64,000 bases of DNA, taken from positions 43,623-107,622 of the forward strand of contig JAJDDJ010000008.1 in NCBI GenBank assembly GCA_029260395.1, written 5' to 3'. Below the pieces are notes generated by a model. That model did not search any database, was not told where the DNA came from, and saw only the letters and a list, made by a program, of their open reading frames with translations. The stretch comes from Phycisphaerales bacterium. Lineage in GTDB: Bacteria > Planctomycetota > Phycisphaerae > Phycisphaerales > UBA1924. Positions 7,954-16,792 of the stretch are shown here, in pieces. The number at the start of each line of letters is the position of its first letter. Position 1 is the first letter of the stretch. The position numbers and the translations under genes are program-made.

Positions 7954-10900
7954 ATGATCCGGACTTACGGTCAATACAGCACCTCGCGGGACTTGTTCCG
8001 CAGGGGTTTTTGCACGGTCTCGATGACGGATGTGGGCGACGACAACTTCTGGGGCGCCAAGCCTCAGGTGGTCAAGGCGATCGCGTGGCCTGAGCTGATT
8101 GTGGGCCCCAACCGCGCCTCGGACTGGGTGGAGGAGTTTGTCGAGTCGGCGGAGCTTCAGCGGGCGATGGCCGGCGAGGGCGCATCGGGCTGGGCACCGA
8201 TCCATGCGGTGGCGCGGAACGAGCAGGGTGGGGCGTACTACGTCACGGACCTGTACGACGCATCGGCCCGGCTGCTGGCCGCTGGCCGATACAAGTGGAG
8301 CATCCACACAGCCGAGTGGCTCAAGGGCATCGTGCTGGGCGTGCTCGAGGCGGTCGAGGAGTTGCAGAACCGGCGCGGCCGCGCGCACGGCAACCTGCGC
8401 CCGGGCAACGTGCTCATCGGGAACATCCTGAACACGGACGAGGTCTCGGTTGCGGTGGTGGACCCGGCGACGAGTTCGCGGCTGGTGCGAGCGAGCCACG
8501 GCGAACACGAGGACATGCGCGATCTGGGCCTGGTGCTGCACCAGTTGATTTTGCACGTGCCGTTCCGCGAGTTGGGCGGTTGGCCTTTGGTGGATTCCGA
8601 GGCTTGGCGCGCGTTCGGCCCGGAGCTTGGCGACAAGTGGCGCGAGCTGGTGAGCTGGCTCATCGACCCCAAGGCCGAACAGGGCACACGGACGATCGCC
8701 GAGTGCCGAAGCCGGGTGCAGGCGCTGCCCAAGGCGCGCGCACCGATGCCCGCGATGAAGCTGGCAAGGCGGGCGGCGTTTGTGGCGGCGGGCCTGGCGG
8801 TGGTCGGTGCAGCGGGCTGGCAGGGATACAAATTCACGAGGCCATTCGATCAGGCGACCTGGGAGCGGTACATCGCGGACTACTCGGCGTGGGCCTCGCC
8901 GCTGCTGGATGACGCACTGGACGAGAACGACGCAGCGATGAACGACCCGAGGCTCGGCACGCTCAAACGCGTCGTCAGCGGCGGCGCGGGCGTGATCGGG
9001 CTCGACGAGGTACTCGGAACGAGCGGCGAAAGCGTTCAGGCGGATTGGAAGGACAACCCGCCGGACCTGGCGCGCAAGCAACCGGTTCCCTACCGCACGG
9101 GCAGGGCTGTGGTGAAGCTGGACGAGATCCGGGCGTTGATCCAGAGCGACGATTGGCCGCTGCGGCAGGCGCTGCTGCGGGCGGCCGACAGGGACAACGG
9201 CACGCTGGTGGACGGCGTGGGCGAGCGGTGGGTCGGGCTTGCGGCGTATGTGCGGGACATCGAACAGCGGCTCGGTGCGTTCAATGGCGAGCTGCCTTTG
9301 GTGCCGGCGATCACGGTGCTCGAACAGATCGATCAAGTGGACGATTCGGCGGCGTCATTGCAATCGCTGGCCTCGCGGTTCGAGCAGACCGGCGACGAGT
9401 TTCTGGAGAGCTTCGCGCGCGTGGTGGACGAGACGCTCGATGATGCGCGAGTCGAGGACAAGGCCGATGAATTTGTCGCGGAGCTGCGCGGCGACAACGC
9501 AGCGCTGCCCAGAAACTGGGTCGGTGAGCTTGCCTCGCTCGATCAGGCGGCCCGCAGCGTCGGGGATTTTTTGGCAGGCGACTGGAGCCGGGTGGACACG
9601 GCGTACTTCTGGCGTCAGCCGAAGGTGAAGGACCTGCCGCTGGACTTTGAGGCGAACGAGGAAGGACTCAAAGGCTGGCTGGCATTGGCGAGTGAGCCGG
9701 GGTACCGCAAGCTGGACGCATCGCAAGACCCGCGCGACGGCACGCTGATCGAGCGGATGGCGGCATTGACTGCGCGGGCCGAGGCGCTTCGCGAGAGCCC
9801 GGCACTGGTACAGGCGCTCGAAGAACGGCTCGACGCGGTCGAGGGTTCGATTCTGGAGCCGAGTTCCATCGCGCAGCTCGCAGGGGTCGATGCGCCTGAG
9901 GCGGGCGAGGTGGACGCGCAGCGAACGCTCGCGGAGCACGTGTCGTATGTGGACGGGTTGCACTGGGTTGCCGAGCAGCAGGGCGCTGTGGAGCAGTGGG
10001 CAGCTGCGACCGCGGGCATTGTCGAATCGCTCGAGCAAGAAGTTGGGGCAATCAGCGTCGAAGAGCGACGCATCGCACAGAACTACGTGAACGATCTTCG
10101 GGAAGAGACCAAGGTCGCCGATTCGGCGAGCGTCAACGATCTGTGGCTGGCGCGGCGTGATGTGCTGCTTGAGGAGTACGACCAGACAAACGTGCTGCGA
10201 GGGCTGGTGGACCGCGCCGACGCGGCTCGCACGCTGCTTTCGCGGATCGATGCGGCTCTGACCGCGCCCGACGCGGTGCGCGCGGACGCTGAGCCCAACG
10301 AGTGGGACGGCGACTTGCTGCTCGGGCTGGTGCGAGCGCAACGCGAGCAGCAGCTGGCGCAGGTGGTCTCGCGGGTGGACTGGTCGCTCGCACCCGAGGC
10401 GCTGGGCAACGCGGTCGGTTCGTCGCTCGCCGCTCAGCAACGGACGTACAACGCGTGGCAGGGCCGGGTCGCTGAGCTGGTCGCGGACATGGCACGGGCC
10501 GAGACGCTGATGGCATCGGCCCACCTGCCCGAAGACAAGCCCGCCGACGGAGGCAGAACCCTCGGCGAGATCTTCGCGTTCTGGCAGGGCGACGAGGTGC
10601 TCGCGGATGTGGACGGGCGCGATGTGTTTGCTTCAATTTTCAAGCTGCATGGCAGCGTGGCGGCGCTGGCCAGCGCGGATGTGCCGACGCTCGCCAGTCT
10701 CGCTGGAGACGAAGACGCACCAGCCGTGGTTGCGTTCGGCGCGTGGCGCCGGCTGGGTGAGCCCGCCGCCGGTGGCGCGGCACGCTGGCCCACAACGGTG
10801 GCGCAGCTCGAAACCGAAGCAGTCTTGCGCGAGCGCGTGGCGACGGTGATTGGTTCGGTGAGCGAATCGACTCGTGCGACCGAGATGAGAAGCGAACTCG

Positions 10901-12336
10901 ACGCGCAGGGTCAGGCCCGGTGGTCGAGGGTGGCGCAAGCGGCCAAGAGCAACGCGGACATCGATGTGCTGCTGGACTTTGAAAATGGCTTTGGCGTGGA
11001 CCGTTCGGCGCTGGATGCGCGCACACGGTACAACACCGCGCTCGCTGAGCTTCGCGCTCTGGCGGGCGATGAATACCTGGAGCAGGACGAAGCGGTCGAG
11101 GCGGGCATCAACAGCTTCATCAGGCTGGCTCGTCAGTCGGGCGGCGCGTACGCGGGCCAAGCGTCGCTGATGGAAGGCGTGCTGCGCGAGGCCGCGAGCA
11201 AGCCCGAGACGATCGACATGACCGAGTACGGCCCGTCGCTCGTGGGGTGGGAAGTCACGGAGCTCGACCGCCGGCAGACACGGGTGACGTACACCTCGCC
11301 CAACGGGGTGGAGGTTCAGTTTGCGCTGGTTCGGCCTCGTGGCAAGAACGACATCATCAACAAGCCGTTCTTCGTGACGACAAGCGAAGTGTCGGTGCGT
11401 GTGGCGCGGGAACTGATGAACTCGATCACGGGGCCGAGAGCCGATGCGGAGGCGGACAGCCTGCGCCGAGAGCTCGAAGAGGGCTTTAGCATCGGCGCGA
11501 CGGTGGGGGTGAACTGGGAGGGCCCGCGCGTGTGGCACTGGTCGGACCTCGACCTGTTCAGGCTCGGGCTGCTGTTGAACCAGTCGGCGGGCGGCGACGG
11601 CTGGCTTTGGGTGAACCAGTTCGCCGACCGGTTCGCGCTGGTGAGCCCAGACATCGCGGCGGATCAGTCGCGGCCAAGCTTCGACCACCCGCTCAACCAT
11701 GTGTCGCCATACGCGGCTGAACGTTTGGCGGGGTTGATCGGTGCGGAGCTGCCGACGGCGGCGCAGTGGCAGTCGGCGTACGCCTACCACGAGGCGGCCC
11801 AAGGCGCCGAGGACCGGCTGTGGAACCTTCGCGATCAGACGTGGCGCACGCAGCTTAGTTACGCAACGGATGCTCGCAGGCAGCTCGGCTCGCAGGCGAC
11901 GTTCTTCCAGCTACCTGATGCGGGCATCTACCTGCCGGAAGATGATCGATCGGTGCCTACGGGCGAGAGCGCGACGGTGATCGAGCGCAGCGAGCCCGAT
12001 GGCTCGCTGTGGTTCGCGTACGTCGATTCGCGGGACAGCACCGACGGCGGGCGCACCTACGAGGCGCCCGGCTCGGTGCTCAAGCACCTCATCGGCAACG
12101 TCGCGGAGATCGTGCGCGTCGACGAGGGCTCGGGCTTTGCGGTGATCGGCGGGTCGGCGATGTCGCCGCCCGAACTCGAACTCACCGAGCCGGCGGTCAT
12201 CCGCAAGGGGTTCAACCAGCTCGAACGTTCGTACTCGGATGTCGGGTTCAGGATGAGTTTTGAGACCGAGGATTTCCGCGAGCCGATGAGCGTGCTGCTG
12301 GGCGATGCGCTCGAGGGCCTCAGCGGGGACTACTGA
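7954..12336 (+). CDS. Giant pseudokinase protein with C-terminal formylglycine-generating-enzyme-like domain
   Basis: A 1460-residue protein. Residues ~1-260 resemble a Ser/Thr kinase fold: VVKAIAW for the beta-3 Lys region, HGNLRPGNVLI near 145 in place of HRDLKPEN, VVDPATS in place of DFG, and EDMRDLGLVLHQLI as the later helix. The catalytic Asp is Asn, so phosphotransfer is unlikely. One transmembrane helix lies at ~273-295, then ~800 residues rich in charged helices. The last ~370 residues resemble FGE/SUMF1: NKPFFVTTSEVS (~1135), LPTAAQW (~1265), GNVAEI (~1379) and VGFRMSFE (~1429). Start ATG 7954 has GGAGG four bases upstream; an in-frame GTG at 7885 is the alternative. The cytoplasm-kinase, outside-FGE topology is inferred. 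Confidence 0.8.
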   Translation: MIRTYGQYSTSRDLFRRGFCTVSMTDVGDDNFWGAKPQVVKAIAWPELIVGPNRASDWVEEFVESAELQRAMAGEGASGWAPIHAVARNEQGGAYYVTDLYDASARLLAAGRYKWSIHTAEWLKGIVLGVLEAVEELQNRRGRAHGNLRPGNVLIGNILNTDEVSVAVVDPATSSRLVRASHGEHEDMRDLGLVLHQLILHVPFRELGGWPLVDSEAWRAFGPELGDKWRELVSWLIDPKAEQGTRTIAECRSRVQALPKARAPMPAMKLARRAAFVAAGLAVVGAAGWQGYKFTRPFDQATWERYIADYSAWASPLLDDALDENDAAMNDPRLGTLKRVVSGGAGVIGLDEVLGTSGESVQADWKDNPPDLARKQPVPYRTGRAVVKLDEIRALIQSDDWPLRQALLRAADRDNGTLVDGVGERWVGLAAYVRDIEQRLGAFNGELPLVPAITVLEQIDQVDDSAASLQSLASRFEQTGDEFLESFARVVDETLDDARVEDKADEFVAELRGDNAALPRNWVGELASLDQAARSVGDFLAGDWSRVDTAYFWRQPKVKDLPLDFEANEEGLKGWLALASEPGYRKLDASQDPRDGTLIERMAALTARAEALRESPALVQALEERLDAVEGSILEPSSIAQLAGVDAPEAGEVDAQRTLAEHVSYVDGLHWVAEQQGAVEQWAAATAGIVESLEQEVGAISVEERRIAQNYVNDLREETKVADSASVNDLWLARRDVLLEEYDQTNVLRGLVDRADAARTLLSRIDAALTAPDAVRADAEPNEWDGDLLLGLVRAQREQQLAQVVSRVDWSLAPEALGNAVGSSLAAQQRTYNAWQGRVAELVADMARAETLMASAHLPEDKPADGGRTLGEIFAFWQGDEVLADVDGRDVFASIFKLHGSVAALASADVPTLASLAGDEDAPAVVAFGAWRRLGEPAAGGAARWPTTVAQLETEAVLRERVATVIGSVSESTRATEMRSELDAQGQARWSRVAQAAKSNADIDVLLDFENGFGVDRSALDARTRYNTALAELRALAGDEYLEQDEAVEAGINSFIRLARQSGGAYAGQASLMEGVLREAASKPETIDMTEYGPSLVGWEVTELDRRQTRVTYTSPNGVEVQFALVRPRGKNDIINKPFFVTTSEVSVRVARELMNSITGPRADAEADSLRRELEEGFSIGATVGVNWEGPRVWHWSDLDLFRLGLLLNQSAGGDGWLWVNQFADRFALVSPDIAADQSRPSFDHPLNHVSPYAAERLAGLIGAELPTAAQWQSAYAYHEAAQGAEDRLWNLRDQTWRTQLSYATDARRQLGSQATFFQLPDAGIYLPEDDRSVPTGESATVIERSEPDGSLWFAYVDSRDSTDGGRTYEAPGSVLKHLIGNVAEIVRVDEGSGFAVIGGSAMSPPELELTEPAVIRKGFNQLERSYSDVGFRMSFETEDFREPMSVLLGDALEGLSGDY

Positions 12337-12496
12337 GTCTCTGTTTGGTGGCGAAAGCAGCCCCGCTCGTGGGCGTTCTGGCCCGGCGCGATCAGCGCTC
12401 TAGAATGAGGTTCGTCGCACCCTATCCACCCCCCTCCCGGGGCGGGCTGCTCGGTTGAGCGGGCCTGCTTGCGGGAAGAACGAGGTTCGTTGAGCG

Positions 12497-13783
12497 ATGC
12501 CTTACTACACGAAGATGGGCCAGTTCCCGCGCAAGCGGCACACGCAGTTCCGTCGCCCCGATGGCGCGCTGTACTCGGAAGAACTGTTCGGCACCGAGGG
12601 GTTCGTCGGCCCGACGAGCACGCTGTACCACATCCATCCACCGACACAGGTCAGCGGCTGGAAGGGCGTCTACAAAACCAAGCCCGAGTACGTCGAGCAG
12701 GACGTGATGCGGATGCGTCACCTCAAGACCGCTCCGTTCAAGACCCAGGGCGACCCGGTCACCGGCCGCGTGGTGCTCTTTGGCAACGCCGACGTCGAGA
12801 TGGCCGTCTGCCAGCCCGCCGAGAAGATGGCGTACCACTTCAAGAACGGCCAGGGCGACGAGTGCCTGTTCGTTCATTACGGAAGCGGCACGGTGTACAC
12901 CATGTTCGGCGCTCTGCCGTTCGGCCGCAAGGACTACATCGTCATCCCTAAGGGCACGATCTACCAGATCGTGTTTGACGAGCGACCCGGTGACGGCAGC
13001 GACAACGAGGCCTTCGGTTCTCACCCGAAGGCCGCGATGCCCTACGGCAAGTTCGTGCTGTTCGAGACGGTCAACGCGAGCCACATCCTGCCGCCGCCGG
13101 GGTACATCTCCAAGAAAACCAGCCAGTTCCTGGAGCACTCGCCATACTGCGAGCGGGATCTGCGGCTGCCCGAGCTGCCGATGACGTTCGACGAGCGCGG
13201 CGACTACGAGGTGCGTATCAAGGCACGCGACCAGGTGCACAGCTACATGTACTCGTACCACCCGCTCGATGTGGTCGGGTGGGACGGCTGCTACTACCCG
13301 TATATTTTCAACATCGACGACTTCGCGCCGATCGTCGGCAAGCTGCACATGCCGCCGCCGATCCATCAGACGTTCGAGGGTCACAACTTTGTGATCTGTT
13401 CGTTCTGCCCGCGCATGCTGGACTTCCACCCGGATGCGATCCCGGTTCCTTACAACCACTCGAACATCGATTCGGACGAGATCCTGTACTACGTCGAGGG
13501 CAACTACAAGGCCCGGCGTGGGATCGAGAGCGGCTCGATCAGCCTCCACCCGCAGGGCATCCCCCACGGGCCGCACCCGGGCACGGTCGAGGCGAGCCTC
13601 GGCAAGACGTTTACGGATGAGCTCGCGGTGATGTGCGACACGTTCCGCCCGATGTACCCAACCAAGGCGGCGCTGGGCCTCGACGACCCGCAGTACCCCG
13701 AGAGCTGGCGGGCCGATTCGCACGCTCCGTTCGAGAACGGCAAGGCGCGGGCGGAAGGTCAGGACGTCGATACGTGGGCGTGA
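12497..13783 (+). CDS. hmgA: Homogentisate 1,2-dioxygenase
   Basis: A 428-residue cupin-fold protein similar along its length to bacterial homogentisate dioxygenases. Key blocks are GALYSEELFGTEGF, YHIHPPT, MPPPIHQTFEGHNFVICSF and, near the C-terminus, YNHSNIDSDEILYYVEGN and LHPQGIPHGPHPG. By position the iron ligands should be His321, Glu328 (or Asp327) and His357. The enzyme opens the homogentisate ring to maleylacetoacetate in tyrosine and phenylalanine breakdown. No fumarylacetoacetase or isomerase gene is nearby. The upstream 160 bases contain TAGAAT at 12401-12406, a fair -10 candidate without a convincing -35. Confidence 0.88.
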   Translation: MPYYTKMGQFPRKRHTQFRRPDGALYSEELFGTEGFVGPTSTLYHIHPPTQVSGWKGVYKTKPEYVEQDVMRMRHLKTAPFKTQGDPVTGRVVLFGNADVEMAVCQPAEKMAYHFKNGQGDECLFVHYGSGTVYTMFGALPFGRKDYIVIPKGTIYQIVFDERPGDGSDNEAFGSHPKAAMPYGKFVLFETVNASHILPPPGYISKKTSQFLEHSPYCERDLRLPELPMTFDERGDYEVRIKARDQVHSYMYSYHPLDVVGWDGCYYPYIFNIDDFAPIVGKLHMPPPIHQTFEGHNFVICSFCPRMLDFHPDAIPVPYNHSNIDSDEILYYVEGNYKARRGIESGSISLHPQGIPHGPHPGTVEASLGKTFTDELAVMCDTFRPMYPTKAALGLDDPQYPESWRADSHAPFENGKARAEGQDVDTWA

Positions 13784-13800
13784 GGAGCTGATGCACCACG

Positions 13801-14253
13801 ATGGCACGCATCGTTGACCATCGCGGGAGGCGGGTCGTGTTGGCCAGCCGTCAGGCACTGGAGCAGTGCGGCTTTGATCCTCTGTCTGTGCGCACGCGGC
13901 TCAATCTATGGGAGTTACGTAGTGCCTCGGTCTTGCCGAGTCGGCATTGGACCTTTTTGTTGCCAGTTGTAGGTGTCCTGATCGTGACGACAGCTATTAC
14001 CACCGCTGTGATCGCGCTCGGCGCGCCAGTATGGATAGCGAATGTTGTGGTGTTCGGCTTGCTTGCGATCGCAGCAGTTCTTGGATTGCGTCGTGGCTGG
14101 TGGTGGGTGCTGTTGCCACGACATATTCAGTTTATCGTTAATTCTGACCACTGCCCGTCGTGCGCGTTCTCGCTTGCAGGTCTCGTGGCAGAGGACGACG
14201 GCTGCGTCGTGTGCCCGGAGTGCGGCGTGGCGTGGCGGCGGAGCGAGGCATGA
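13801..14253 (+). CDS. Two-helix zinc-ribbon membrane protein, paralogue 1
   Basis: A 150-residue member of a local paralogue family. The N-terminus carries the shared IVDHRGRRVVLAS motif, followed by a short region like EQCGFDPLSV, two hydrophobic segments (residues ~57-80 and ~85-100) and a C-terminal zinc-ribbon-like module: CPSCAFSL, then DDGCVVCPECGVAWRR. Two CxxC pairs predict one bound zinc. Function is unknown. It starts 17 bases after the hmgA stop and its own stop overlaps the next paralogue's start (ATGA at 14250-14253), so it heads a coupled run of three. Confidence 0.75.
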   Translation: MARIVDHRGRRVVLASRQALEQCGFDPLSVRTRLNLWELRSASVLPSRHWTFLLPVVGVLIVTTAITTAVIALGAPVWIANVVVFGLLAIAAVLGLRRGWWWVLLPRHIQFIVNSDHCPSCAFSLAGLVAEDDGCVVCPECGVAWRRSEA

Positions 14254-14714
14254 TCGGCCGCCAGCACGCAACGGTTGACCATCGCGGGCGTCGGGTGAAG
14301 CTGCTCCACCCTCACGAGTTGAACGATCGAGGCGTCGACCCGAAGCCCTTCAAGATCCCGGATGTCGGTTGCTTGCCCGCTCGCAGTTACATCTGGTCGC
14401 GTCTCCATTGGTCGTATGTCGTATACCTTGCGGCGTTCATGCTGGTGCTCTTCGGGTTCATGGCGTTGGCCTCACGCCTTGGGCTGCAGAATTCCTGGTC
14501 GGTCGGCCTGTCGTTCATGGCAGCGTTCATGTTGACGTACCCGATGTATAACACGATCTGGTGGCGTTTCGTCATGCCCCGCCACACTCAGCAAATCATC
14601 GACGCGGGCTACTGCCCCCTGTGCGCGTTCTCGCTCGAAGGACTTGCGGCCGATGACGACGGCTGCGTCGTGTGCCCCGAGTGCGGGGCTGCGTGGAAGC
14701 GGAGCGAGGCATGA
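14250..14714 (+). CDS. Two-helix zinc-ribbon membrane protein, paralogue 2
   Basis: A 154-residue protein from ATG 14250, overlapping the previous stop by 4 bases. It has the same plan as its neighbours: TVDHRGRRVKLLHPHEL near the N-terminus, two membrane helices, MPRHTQQIIDAGYCPLCAFSLEGL, then DDDGCVVCPECGAAWKRSEA. The linker and C-terminus are nearly identical to paralogues 1 and 3, while the helices differ, which points to tandem duplication followed by drift in the membrane part. The frame is open further upstream, but the overlap and the matching N-terminal motif fix the start. Confidence 0.75.
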   Translation: MIGRQHATVDHRGRRVKLLHPHELNDRGVDPKPFKIPDVGCLPARSYIWSRLHWSYVVYLAAFMLVLFGFMALASRLGLQNSWSVGLSFMAAFMLTYPMYNTIWWRFVMPRHTQQIIDAGYCPLCAFSLEGLAADDDGCVVCPECGAAWKRSEA

Positions 14715-15187
14715 TCGGCGGCAAACGAGCAACGGTTGACCATCGGGGGAGGCGGGTGAGGCTCGCAGAGCCGGAACAACTCGAGGAGCATGGTGTCGAC
14801 ACCCGAGCTATCGGCATCCCAAGTAATGGCATGGATTCGGCAGGAGGGCCGCTATCGGCAAGGATGCACTGGACCTCAGCTGCCCAGTTGCTCATCCTCG
14901 TGTTCGCATTGTATATGCCTGCCAGGATGTTCACCAGTTGGTCCGGGCTGGCACCGTGGACGGCTTGGTTCTTTGCGGGTGCTGCCTTCATTCCGATAGC
15001 GCGACTGATCGGTAGTTGGTGGGATCACGTAGGGCCGCGGTTCACGCAGCAGATCATCGTCGCTGGCCACTGCGCAAGCTGCGGGTTCGCGCTCGCGGGG
15101 CTTGTTACTGAGGACGACGGCTGCGTGGTGTGCCCCGAGTGCGGGGCGGCGTGGCGTTCGCAACGCGAGCCAAATGCCGATGCGTAG
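14711..15187 (+). CDS. Two-helix zinc-ribbon membrane protein, paralogue 3
   Basis: A 158-residue protein from ATG 14711, again overlapping the preceding stop by 4 bases. It carries TVDHRGRRVRLAEPEQLEEHG, two hydrophobic segments, FTQQIIVAGHCASCGFALAGL and DDGCVVCPECGAAWRSQ. The starts of paralogues 2 and 3 are closely alike (MIGGKRATVDHRGRRV here, MIGRQHATVDHRGRRV in paralogue 2), supporting recent duplication. It ends the coupled run; a 346-base gap follows. Confidence 0.75.
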   Translation: MIGGKRATVDHRGRRVRLAEPEQLEEHGVDTRAIGIPSNGMDSAGGPLSARMHWTSAAQLLILVFALYMPARMFTSWSGLAPWTAWFFAGAAFIPIARLIGSWWDHVGPRFTQQIIVAGHCASCGFALAGLVTEDDGCVVCPECGAAWRSQREPNADA

Positions 15188-15533
15188 CGCGTGACTTGAA
15201 ATTGCGACCCGTTCTCATGTTCGCTTCCAGTCTTGTTTTCGGCCCACTGAGGTTGACACGGGGCCGCTAGCGCTCTTGACTGTGCCCCTGAATCTGTCTG
15301 GAGACGATGCGATGCTGTGCCTATCTAAAATCCCGAGCCTTTCCGCGTTGTATGCGCTGGCATGCGCGGGATGCGGGCACAGTCGCGGTCTGCCAGCGGG
15401 CTGAGGTCCCGGCTCTTGGCGGCAAAGCCGCCGAGTCCGACCCGCCCAACCCCATTCCAACCTGTTTTCGACTTTCTTCAGTGATGCCGCTGCGCGCGAT
15501 CCATGCGCGCAGCCCTGCACGGAGCGTGCTGCC
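15188..15533. other. Gene-free stretch with several inverted repeats
   Basis: This 346-base gap has no convincing reading frame and no tRNA- or rRNA-like segment. It contains several potential hairpins, among them TTGGCGGCAAAGCCGCCGAG around 15416-15435 and a perfect 9-bp inverted repeat at 15489-15513. Part of the gap is noticeably less GC-rich than the flanks. It probably holds the promoter and leader of the downstream 126-residue gene; no promoter could be fixed. Confidence 0.4.
15489..15513. promoter_or_regulatory. Perfect inverted repeat upstream of the 126-residue gene
   Basis: GCTGCGCGC (15489-15497), a 7-base centre (GATCCAT), then GCGCGCAGC (15505-15513). It lies 20 bases before the ATG run at 15534 and there is no T tract, so a leader hairpin or protein-binding site is more likely than a terminator. 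The role is inferred. Confidence 0.4.
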
Positions 15534-15914
15534 ATGATGATGATGCAGAACACCATGACCCGGGTCCTGGCGCCCGATGACATCCGCACGGGCGACTACG
15601 TCGTCGTGCTGTCGGTCGTGCACGAGTCGTTCCCGATGCTCTATGAGGACGGCCTGGATGCCCACTCGCGGTCGCTCAAAGTCCGCACGACGACCGCTCC
15701 CGAGGGCCAGCCGTCTGTGCTGCGGGTCGCCGCGGTGTGTGTGCCGCTGGTGCTTGTGGCCGAGGCCAGCGGAAAGCCGCGTCTGCTTGATACCCGCCGC
15801 GACCAGCTCGGCCGACTCAACGAGACCTTCGGCGAGCTCGCGTTCGAGCAGCTCGGATCCAAGGCCAAAAGGAAGCACAAGAAGGCACCGGTCGACCCCA
15901 AGACCGAGGCCTAA
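15534..15914 (+). CDS. Conserved-looking small soluble protein, unknown function
   Basis: A 126-residue protein with no membrane segment. The start lies in four consecutive ATG codons (15534-15545), and a further in-frame ATG at 15555 (MTRVLAPDD) is possible. The core reads as a small beta-rich domain (DIRTGDYVVVLSVVHESFPM, VLRVAAVCVPLVLVAEASGKPRLLDTRRDQLGRL), followed by a Lys-rich tail (KAKRKHKKAP). No family was recognised. It stands alone between two groups of zinc-ribbon membrane proteins. Confidence 0.6.
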   Translation: MMMMQNTMTRVLAPDDIRTGDYVVVLSVVHESFPMLYEDGLDAHSRSLKVRTTTAPEGQPSVLRVAAVCVPLVLVAEASGKPRLLDTRRDQLGRLNETFGELAFEQLGSKAKRKHKKAPVDPKTEA

Positions 15915-16014
15915 ATGCGGCTGATCTCTCAAACGCCCGGCACAGCCTGACCGCTACGCCGGGCTTTGGCGGCGGGCGTTGACCTTGCTGATCGGGGACG
16001 TGCTACGCTTGCGC

Positions 16015-16395
16015 GTGGCCAGTACGCCCGCCGACACCCGTGGAACCCGCGCGTTCAGCGCTGGGTGGTGCTGTCGGCTGGCTGTGGTCGGTGTCGTGTT
16101 CGCCTTGTGCCTGCTGAGCACGGGGGCGACGGAACGCTCGCCTCATTACGGTCGATCCACGCTCGATGACGGCACGCCCGCGCGGCTCGTGTCGCTCCTT
16201 GCTGTTGAACGCTCGGTCAACCCGACTTCCCGCGAGCGCGACCCGCGCCGAGGGCTCGATCGGCACGCGCTGCTGATCGCCGAAGCGCATCCGGCACCCT
16301 CGACCGAGGGCGACTGGGTCGTCAACGATCTCTGGCAGTGCGCATCGATCCGGCGCCCGCCGAGCGCGGCTGGACCGCGCGGCCCCCCGGCCTGA
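16015..16395 (+). CDS. Small exported or membrane-anchored protein, unknown function
   Basis: A 126-residue frame starting at GTG 16015 (TTG 16009 and TTG 15979 are alternatives; there is no ATG). One hydrophobic segment (LAVVGVVFALCLLSTGA) lies near the N-terminus and could be a signal peptide or anchor; the rest is polar and Arg/Pro-rich. Codon third positions look coding-like, but no homologue was recognised. The bases GCTACGCTTG just upstream recur ahead of atpA near 61734 and could be a promoter element. Confidence 0.45.
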   Translation: MASTPADTRGTRAFSAGWCCRLAVVGVVFALCLLSTGATERSPHYGRSTLDDGTPARLVSLLAVERSVNPTSRERDPRRGLDRHALLIAEAHPAPSTEGDWVVNDLWQCASIRRPPSAAGPRGPPA

Positions 16396-16516
16396 GCCGA
16401 CGTCTCGCCGATCCCGTCCCCTCAATTCGTTGATTGATTGCCCCCGCGCCGCCCTTAGTGCCGTGCGGGGCCTTAGCCCGTGTGCGCGGCCGTTGCGCCG
16501 TGCGGAGTGCCTGTCC

Positions 16517-16684
16517 ATGCCTGTTCAGAGCAAAGTGTCCTCTGTGCCCGCCGCCATCCCTACGCCCGATGACCAGACCGGAGTCGAGTCGGGCAAGGGC
16601 TGCCTCATGCTGACTCTTGTTTGTGTCGCGTGCCTCGTGTTGATGCTGGCCGTGATTCTGATCTTCGGTGATGCCGCGGTCTGA
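16517..16684 (+). CDS. Small single-helix membrane protein, unknown function
   Basis: A 55-residue product from ATG 16517. A polar N-terminal half is followed by one hydrophobic helix (CLMLTLVCVACLVLMLAVILIFG) ending close to the C-terminus, the plan of a tail-anchored protein. The frame extends upstream, but that part is Arg/Ala-rich and unlike protein. The coupled position before the fourth zinc-ribbon paralogue is the only context. Confidence 0.45.
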   Translation: MPVQSKVSSVPAAIPTPDDQTGVESGKGCLMLTLVCVACLVLMLAVILIFGDAAV

Positions 16685-16792
16685 CCGGGGTGCGTGCTTC
16701 ATCCCGTGGTGGCGTGCGAGGGGAGGCTTCACCCCGCGCGGGCGCACGTTGGCGCTGATGGACCGCCGCGCGCCCACCTGTACCATGGGCCC

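Noticed and set aside
7912..9336. 474-residue minus-strand frame opposite the pseudokinase gene
   Set aside because: It is rich in Arg, His, Pro and Val as expected of an antisense frame and overlaps the recognisable kinase-like segment.
12469..12951. Alternative frame overlapping the start of the dioxygenase gene
   Set aside because: It is Arg/Pro/Gly-rich and overlaps the well-supported homogentisate dioxygenase frame.
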